Origin: Deltaproteobacteria bacterium | GTDB lineage: Bacteria > Desulfobacterota > DSM-4660 > Desulfatiglandales > B25-G16 | NCBI GenBank assembly: GCA_020348625.1 | Contig: CP070752.1 | Location: 2,916,631 to 2,926,143, forward strand | DNA length: 9,513 nt | Direction: 5' to 3' | Part shown: piece by piece, positions 4,881 through 9,513 of the stretch | How positions within the stretch are numbered: position 1 is the stretch's first letter | Layout: every line of letters begins with the position of its first letter | Position numbers and translations under genes: made by a program | The notes under the pieces: generated by a model | The model's database searches: none | Told to the model about the DNA's origin: nothing | What the model saw: the letters and a program-made list of their open reading frames with translations, nothing else

Positions 4881-6506
4881 ATGGAGTTCTCATACAACCA
4901 AAAGAGGGAGTGGCGCAGCCCTGCCCAGAGATCGGTTACCATGGGGCGCGAGCGTATGGTGGCGTCGAGCCAGCATTTGGCAACCCTTGCGGGGTATAAG
5001 ATCCTCTGCAAGGGCGGGAACGCCGTAGATGCCTGTGTTGCCATGATCAGCACCCTGAATGTTGTGGAACCGCATTCAGTAGGCCTGGGTGGTGATGCCT
5101 TTGCCCTCATCTATAGAGCCAGAGAAAACGACATTATCGGCATGAATGCAAGCGGAAGGGCGCCGTATGGCGCTCGCAGGGACTGGTTTTACGACAGGGG
5201 CATGAAAGCCATACCTGAGCATGGCATCCTGTCGATAACCGTGCCTGGTGCCTTGCATGGTTGGGCTCAAGCGGTAGAACGTTACGGAAACCTGAAGCTG
5301 GCAGATGCATTTGAGGACGCCATCGGCTACGCGGAGAATGGGTTTCCCGTTACCGAGGTTATCGCTGGCGAGTGGAAGCATATGGAGACAGGCCTTCTCA
5401 GCCGGAAAGGCGCTTCAAAGACCTTTCTCATTAATGGTAAGGCGCCCCGGCCGGGACAGGTTTTTCACAATAAGGATCTGGCCCAGACCTACCGGAAGAT
5501 TGCTCAGGAGGGCATCGGAACCTTTTATGCTGGTGAAATCGGCAGGGCAATCGCAAATTTCTCGAGGAAAAACGATGGGCTGCTTTCCATGAAGGACCTG
5601 GAGGACCATTCGACCACCTGGGTGGAACCGATCTCTACCGATTACCGGGGTTACACGGTTTACGAATTACCTCCAAACGGGCAGGGGGTTACGGCGCTGG
5701 AGATGCTCAATATCCTCGAAGGTTTGGATATAGGGCGATTGGGGCACAATAGCGCCGAGTATCTCCACTGCCTCATTGAGGCGAAGAAGATCGCCTTTGC
5801 TGATCGCGACTCCTATGTATGTGATCCCGAGTTTGAGAAGATACCCACTGATACCTTGCTCTCAAAGGAATACGCAAGAGAGTGCGGAAAGAAGATCGAT
5901 CCGAATGAGGCCATGGTCCCCCCGGCACCATCCGCCTGCGCGGGACCATCAGACACGGTGTTCGTTGCAGCTGTAGATCGGGAGGGAAATGCGGTTTCTT
6001 TTATCAGCAGCATTTATGAGCCTTTCGGTTCGATGATGGTTGTGGACGGAACCGGTATTGTCTTGCAGAACAGGGGCAAATCATTTACCTTAAATCCTGA
6101 CCACCCAAACCGAATCGAACCGCACAAGCGTCCCATGCATACTATTATACCGGGAATGGTATTCAAGGATGGTCGGTTTCTCATGAGCTTCGGGGTGATG
6201 GGCGGCGATATGCAGCCTCAGGGACACGCGCAGTTTCTGATCAACGTTCTTGATTTCAAGATGAATCTCCAAGAAGCGGTCGACGCGCCGAGAGTAAGGC
6301 ATATGCAGAACCGAGAAGTGTATCTGGAGGAAGGAATTTCGGGAAAAACTGCGTCAGCGCTCAAGGAGAAAGGCCATCGCATTGTTCGGGTGTCACCGCC
6401 GGTGAACCAGGTTGGCGGAGGGCAGGCCATTTATCTGGATCGGGGCCAGGGTGTCCTGCATGGAGCATCCGACAGAAGAAAAGACGGCTTGGCATTGGGA
6501 TACTAA
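4881..6506 (+). CDS. YwrD-type gamma-glutamyltransferase-like Ntn hydrolase
   Basis: This 541-residue protein covers the whole gamma-glutamyltranspeptidase/acylase fold. Features in order are GGNAVDACVA (about residue 46), GLGGDAFAL, NASGRAP, GILSITVPGALHGW, YRGYTVYELPPNGQG, then the autocleavage site. The predicted nucleophile is Thr359 in PSDTVFVAAVD, which becomes the N-terminus of a 183-residue small subunit, followed by GNAVSFISSIYEPFGS and the oxyanion-type GVMGGDMQPQG. No signal peptide is present, so it should be cytosolic, unlike E. coli Ggt. Residues that hold the gamma-glutamyl group in E. coli Ggt differ: the MDDF containing Asp433 is NRGKSF here, and DFREMAP is NASGRAP. These substitutions are typical of the YwrD/acylase branch, so glutathione may not be the substrate. 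ATG 4881 has GGGAG at 4869-4873. The gene stands alone. Confidence 0.92.
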   Translation: MEFSYNQKREWRSPAQRSVTMGRERMVASSQHLATLAGYKILCKGGNAVDACVAMISTLNVVEPHSVGLGGDAFALIYRARENDIIGMNASGRAPYGARRDWFYDRGMKAIPEHGILSITVPGALHGWAQAVERYGNLKLADAFEDAIGYAENGFPVTEVIAGEWKHMETGLLSRKGASKTFLINGKAPRPGQVFHNKDLAQTYRKIAQEGIGTFYAGEIGRAIANFSRKNDGLLSMKDLEDHSTTWVEPISTDYRGYTVYELPPNGQGVTALEMLNILEGLDIGRLGHNSAEYLHCLIEAKKIAFADRDSYVCDPEFEKIPTDTLLSKEYARECGKKIDPNEAMVPPAPSACAGPSDTVFVAAVDREGNAVSFISSIYEPFGSMMVVDGTGIVLQNRGKSFTLNPDHPNRIEPHKRPMHTIIPGMVFKDGRFLMSFGVMGGDMQPQGHAQFLINVLDFKMNLQEAVDAPRVRHMQNREVYLEEGISGKTASALKEKGHRIVRVSPPVNQVGGGQAIYLDRGQGVLHGASDRRKDGLALGY

Positions 6507-6593
6507 TGAGTTGGCACTTCGTTCACCTCTAACATGGTATGCCCTCTGTCATCTTTATGACTGATGAGTGTTTGTCAAAGCACTGGGGGTCAT

Positions 6594-7082
6594 ATGTATC
6601 CACGTATGCACGCGAAACTGCTCGGAAAGAAAAAGACCGCGGTGAAACGGTTATTCATCCTAACCGGTTGTCTTGCCTTGCTCATGGCCATGGGTGCACG
6701 AGCTCAAGACACCGCGGGCGATGCTGTTTTAGGACAATGGTTCACAGAGGGGGATAAGGCCGTGGTCGAGATCTTTAAATGCGACGACCGATACTGCGGA
6801 AAGATTGTGTGGCTCAAGGAACCCACAAACCCCGATGGTTCGGATGTCTTGGATACAGAAAACCCCGATCCATCCAAAAGGAATCGCGCGGTTCTTGGCC
6901 TTAATCTGGTGTGGGGGTTCAGATATGATGAGAGTCAAGGATGGGTTGACGGCAGCATCTACGATCCCGACAATGGTAAGACCTATTCGTGCAAGATGAA
7001 TCTTGAGGGCGATACGCTGAAGGTCAGGGGTTACGTGGGCATCTCCCTGTTTGGAAGGACCACGGTCTGGAAGCGCAAGTGA
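6594..7082 (+). CDS. Exported DUF2147-family protein
   Basis: The mature part matches DUF2147 along its whole length: VLGQWFTEGDKAVVEIFKC, CGKIVWLKEP, DTENPDPSKRNRAVLGL, VWGFRYDESQGWVDGSIYDP, GKTYSCKMNLEGDTLKVRGY, ending VGISLFGRTTVWKRK. A Sec signal peptide ends at GARAQ, so the protein is periplasmic or surface-exposed. Members are about 140-150 residues and have no settled function; the fold is thought to be a small beta-barrel. Three starts are possible. ATG 6594 follows GGGGGT by three bases and gives 162 residues with a long basic n-region. GTG 6642 begins right at VKRLFILTGC and gives the family-typical 146 residues. ATG 6564 has no ribosome site. The gene follows the GGT-like gene closely and may be co-transcribed, though no functional link is evident. 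Confidence 0.87.
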   Translation: MYPRMHAKLLGKKKTAVKRLFILTGCLALLMAMGARAQDTAGDAVLGQWFTEGDKAVVEIFKCDDRYCGKIVWLKEPTNPDGSDVLDTENPDPSKRNRAVLGLNLVWGFRYDESQGWVDGSIYDPDNGKTYSCKMNLEGDTLKVRGYVGISLFGRTTVWKRK

Positions 7083-7216
7083 TAGAGTCAGCCCCACTGT
7101 TAAGTGTGTTCCATTGCACCGAGGGAATCGGATATTTGAAAATCTTTCATGCTGGGGTGCAAAGAGGTGATCCCCGTGCACAGGATGCCCATAATTAGGC
7201 GGTTAGCAGGTCTACC

Positions 7217-8704
7217 ATGGGTCGATGCCTTTATGTAGCCAAGGTGCTTCTCCTGGGTCTCTTTGTGGGCCAGGTCTTAGCCACCATACAGGTCTATCTC
7301 TCAAATATGGCCCTGTATGATACCCTGACCATCATTGGAGAGGCTGGTTATCTCGTGGTGCCCAATGAACGGATCATGCCCCGACTCCAAGAATTCGGTC
7401 CCGCCTTTTTTGGAGGCCTCTTTTTTTCCTTGAGTGTGGGCGCCGGCCTTTCACTCGCTTCCTTTGCCCTGGCCTGGATATGGGACCGTGCTTTTCGGCG
7501 CAATAGGCTTTTGCTGACGTTTTTCTGTTTGCTCTGGGCAGGGCTAATCGTGGCCTTGAACTGGCGCGGGATGTGCCTCATGGCGAGTTCGTATTTTCTG
7601 TTAATACCGCCTTTGGCGTGGTTCGCCACCATACGATGGATGCCTCTACCGGCCAAACAAAGGGCATGGGCGAAAAGCTTGATCCATTGCATCCCCATAG
7701 CCTTGCTGGCCCTTGTGTGGTCGTCTCAGATGGACAAAGGCCTGTTCACAGGCATTAGAGACAATCTCTTACTATCCAATCCAATAGGCAAGAGGGTCAA
7801 CGATTTCTATTACACATACACCCTGTACCCGGCAGAGGTCTTCAAATCATTAGACCAGAGGATGCTCAAGGCGTGTACGCATAAATCCGTTGAGGAAGGC
7901 TCAGTGGTTTCGCATCTTGAGCGAGCACTGCTCAAACACGATTATCTCATCGTGCCAAAAGGTAAGGCTATATCATTGGAGATAATTCAGGAGGGCAATG
8001 AACTCCTGCTCCGCAATCAGAGAGAAGTAATCGTCAGGGCCACTGTGGGGGATTTTGTCTCCAGGACCGGAGCTATTTTGAAGGACTTCTCCGCAAGAAG
8101 TGATCCCTATGTCCTTTTTCGCAAACTCACCTTCTTTTCCCTTTTGATTGGTTTCCCCATAGTCTTGTACATCTTGGTCCATGCCTTTTTCTGCATAGTA
8201 TTCTCCCCTTTTTTCGATTCAAATACCTCTTTGGTGGCTGCTTCCCTTGCCTGTCTTTTGGTGGGTGTTGCCCTCCTGGTTCAGGTACACAGGGGCACCG
8301 GGATAAGGATCGAGACAAGGGCCCTGAATGCGGCACTGAAATCGGACCGATGGCAGGAAAGGGTTGCGGCTCTGAAGGCCATTGGAGACAAAGGTCTTGA
8401 GATAGCAAGGTTTCCCGGCTACCAAGAGATACGCAACAGTCCCCGTGTACCCGAGCGCTACTGGTTAGCACGGTCTTTGGGTGTGAGTCGAAAGGAAGAA
8501 ACCTATCGGGATCTTTTGGCCTTTCTTGACGATCCCCACCCTAATGTCGTTTTCATGGCCTTCTACGCCTTGGGACAGAGGGGCGATAGGAGAGCAATCG
8601 CGGAGATCAAGCAAAGGATTGAAACCTCCGATGACTGGTACAACCAATGGTATGCCTATAAGGCACTGAAGGCCCTCGGATGGAGACAAAGCCGATCGAA
8701 ATAA
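7217..8704 (+). CDS. Polytopic membrane protein with C-terminal HEAT repeats
   Basis: This 495-residue protein has five predicted N-terminal membrane helices (about residues 5-26, 61-88, 98-114, 119-139 and 150-166), a soluble domain of about 135 residues without a motif I recognise, two more helices (about 305-330 and 336-356), and a C-terminal soluble part. That last part has HEAT/PBS-lyase-like helical pairs: SDRWQERVAALKAIGDKG, then DDPHPNVVFMAFYALGQRGD and the matching IKQRIETSDDWYNQWYAYKAL. HEAT repeats usually bind other proteins; no catalytic residues are apparent. ATG 7217 has only a weak AGG six bases upstream. The last 25 bases overlap the CPBP protease gene, so the two should be translated together and I infer they work as a membrane complex. 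A 7-base inverted repeat TTGCACC/GGTGCAA (7114-7162) lies upstream, of unknown meaning. Confidence 0.8.
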   Translation: MGRCLYVAKVLLLGLFVGQVLATIQVYLSNMALYDTLTIIGEAGYLVVPNERIMPRLQEFGPAFFGGLFFSLSVGAGLSLASFALAWIWDRAFRRNRLLLTFFCLLWAGLIVALNWRGMCLMASSYFLLIPPLAWFATIRWMPLPAKQRAWAKSLIHCIPIALLALVWSSQMDKGLFTGIRDNLLLSNPIGKRVNDFYYTYTLYPAEVFKSLDQRMLKACTHKSVEEGSVVSHLERALLKHDYLIVPKGKAISLEIIQEGNELLLRNQREVIVRATVGDFVSRTGAILKDFSARSDPYVLFRKLTFFSLLIGFPIVLYILVHAFFCIVFSPFFDSNTSLVAASLACLLVGVALLVQVHRGTGIRIETRALNAALKSDRWQERVAALKAIGDKGLEIARFPGYQEIRNSPRVPERYWLARSLGVSRKEETYRDLLAFLDDPHPNVVFMAFYALGQRGDRRAIAEIKQRIETSDDWYNQWYAYKALKALGWRQSRSK

Positions 8705-9324
8705 AGGTCTTCTTGCTGACCCTTGGGGCAATTATCCTCATTGAGGGGGCTACGCGGTTGCTGATTTCAAGGGGCCTTTATGATTCCATGATTCTCCTTG
8801 GGGGTACACGCGTTCTTGAAACGGGGATTATTGTCTCTTGTGTCCTGCTCTGGGGCAAGGGGCTTTCGTCAATAGGGCTGGCTTGGGCACGTATAGCTTA
8901 CGGCATCAGGAGGGGGCTCATATGGTCCGCCGCCTTTGCACTGGTTGTCGCCCTTGCGTCTGCAGTACTGTACGTGGCAGGAATCGACCTCCTGGTATTA
9001 CTAAAGGTCCCCTTGCCGGAGAGGTTGAGCCAGATCCTCCTTTTTTTACTGGTTGGCGGGATCGTTGGGCCCATAGCGGAAGAGCTGTTTTTCAGGGGAA
9101 TGCTTTACGGTTTCCTGCGGCGGTGGGGAGTCGTGGTAGCCATTGTCGTAAGTACTGGGTTATTTGTGCTGGCTCATCCCATTTCACACGGATTCCCCGT
9201 GCCTCAGGCAGTAGGGGGTATCGTTTTTGCCCTCGCCTATGAGATCGAAGGAAGCCTCATGACCCCGATTGCTATCCATGTCCTGGGCAATCTGGCGCTC
9301 TACACGCTTTCACTTATTGTTTAG
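8680..9324 (+). CDS. CPBP-family (CAAX-like, Rce1/ABI) intramembrane protease
   Basis: This 214-residue, mostly hydrophobic protein has six to eight likely membrane helices. All the conserved motifs of the CPBP/ABI glutamic-type intramembrane proteases are intact: EExxxR as Glu134, Glu135 and Arg139 (AEELFFRGMLYGFLRR), FxxxH as Phe162 and His166 (FVLAH), and HxxxN as His200 and Asn204 (IHVLGN). Glu134 and the histidines should form the active site within the membrane. Bacterial members cut or process membrane-anchored proteins and peptides, or serve in bacteriocin self-protection; the substrate here is unknown. ATG 8680 lies inside the preceding HEAT gene, with GAAGG at 8668-8672 seven bases upstream, which indicates translational coupling. 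It is followed by a convergent gene with no clear terminator between. Confidence 0.92.
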   Translation: METKPIEIKVFLLTLGAIILIEGATRLLISRGLYDSMILLGGTRVLETGIIVSCVLLWGKGLSSIGLAWARIAYGIRRGLIWSAAFALVVALASAVLYVAGIDLLVLLKVPLPERLSQILLFLLVGGIVGPIAEELFFRGMLYGFLRRWGVVVAIVVSTGLFVLAHPISHGFPVPQAVGGIVFALAYEIEGSLMTPIAIHVLGNLALYTLSLIV

Positions 9325-9357
9325 AATGATCGCCAACCAAACAGTCCCATGCTGCCT

Positions 9358-9513
9358 CTAAAAGACAATCTCGATTCCCGCCAGCCAATTCCTTTCCGGT
9401 GCCGGGTAGAAGTTGACTCCGGTTGGGGAGCCAACGCCCCGCAGCACCGCATATTCGGAATACTCTTCGTTGGTGATGTTGTTCACGCCGAAGAATGCCT
9501 TGAGAGCATTCCA
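9358..9513 (-). CDS. C-terminus of a TonB-dependent receptor, partial
   Basis: Fifty-one codons read leftward from the window edge to the TAG at 9360-9358. The sequence has the last beta-strands of an outer-membrane receptor barrel: FFGVNNITNEEYSEYAVL, then NFYPAPERNWLAGIEIVF. The phrase V-x-N-[IL]-x-[ND]-x-x-Y followed by a P-x-P-x-R-x-W turn and a terminal Phe is the usual end of TonB-dependent siderophore, haem or cobalamin receptors. The terminal Phe is the signal for insertion by the BAM complex. The ligand cannot be told from this piece. It is convergent with the CPBP gene, 33 bases apart. Confidence 0.85.
   Translation of the reverse strand, partial: WNALKAFFGVNNITNEEYSEYAVLRGVGSPTGVNFYPAPERNWLAGIEIVF

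Noticed and set aside
7114..7162. TTGCACC/GGTGCAA inverted repeat as a terminator after the DUF2147 gene
   Set aside because: The arms are only seven bases around a 35-base loop and no T-tract follows.
1..9513. CRISPR arrays, tRNA or rRNA genes, intact transposases, toxin-antitoxin pairs
   Set aside because: None found. The only repeat of note is the two-copy terminator module, and no gene carries transposase, nuclease or toxin motifs.

Overview
The window reads as a chromosomal segment of a Gram-negative bacterium. It encodes two outer-membrane-type lipoproteins, periplasmic proteins with Sec signal peptides and the end of a TonB-dependent receptor. The mix of tandem Slp-like lipoproteins, a DUF4412 protein, a small protein with the RRSGxDRRK-type tail and a HEAT/CPBP membrane pair suggests Desulfobacterota (former Deltaproteobacteria). 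That placement is inference from family content, not from a marker gene. No rRNA, tRNA, CRISPR array, phage gene or intact insertion sequence is visible.

Layout, left to right. (1) The 3' part of a crotonase-superfamily gene (+), closed by a strong bidirectional hairpin terminator. (2) A 650-base stretch without an intact gene. It holds a degenerate minus-strand reading frame, a sigma-54-like element on the minus strand, an operator-like palindrome, and a sigma-70 promoter for the next genes. (3) A two-gene operon of paralogous Slp-family lipoproteins (+). The second ends in a striking Trp/Tyr/Pro tail. (4) A ten-helix EamA/DMT transporter (+). (5) On the minus strand, a DUF4412 exported protein with a near-consensus promoter, followed by a terminator that shares sequence with the first one, then a small charged protein whose start is unclear. 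(6) A cytosolic YwrD-type gamma-glutamyltransferase-like Ntn hydrolase (+). (7) A DUF2147 exported protein (+). (8) A translationally coupled pair (+): a polytopic membrane protein with a HEAT-repeat tail, overlapping a CPBP (CAAX-like) intramembrane protease. (9) The C-terminus of a TonB-dependent receptor (-), cut by the window end.

Most units look like independent cell-envelope or metabolic genes. Two are tightly linked: the Slp pair (13 bases apart) and the HEAT/CPBP pair (25-base overlap). The most unusual features are the 57-base terminator module present twice in the same orientation, the minus-strand unit between a sigma-54-like element and the first terminator copy, and the HEAT/CPBP pair. 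Nothing here is clearly a new defence or mobile system.
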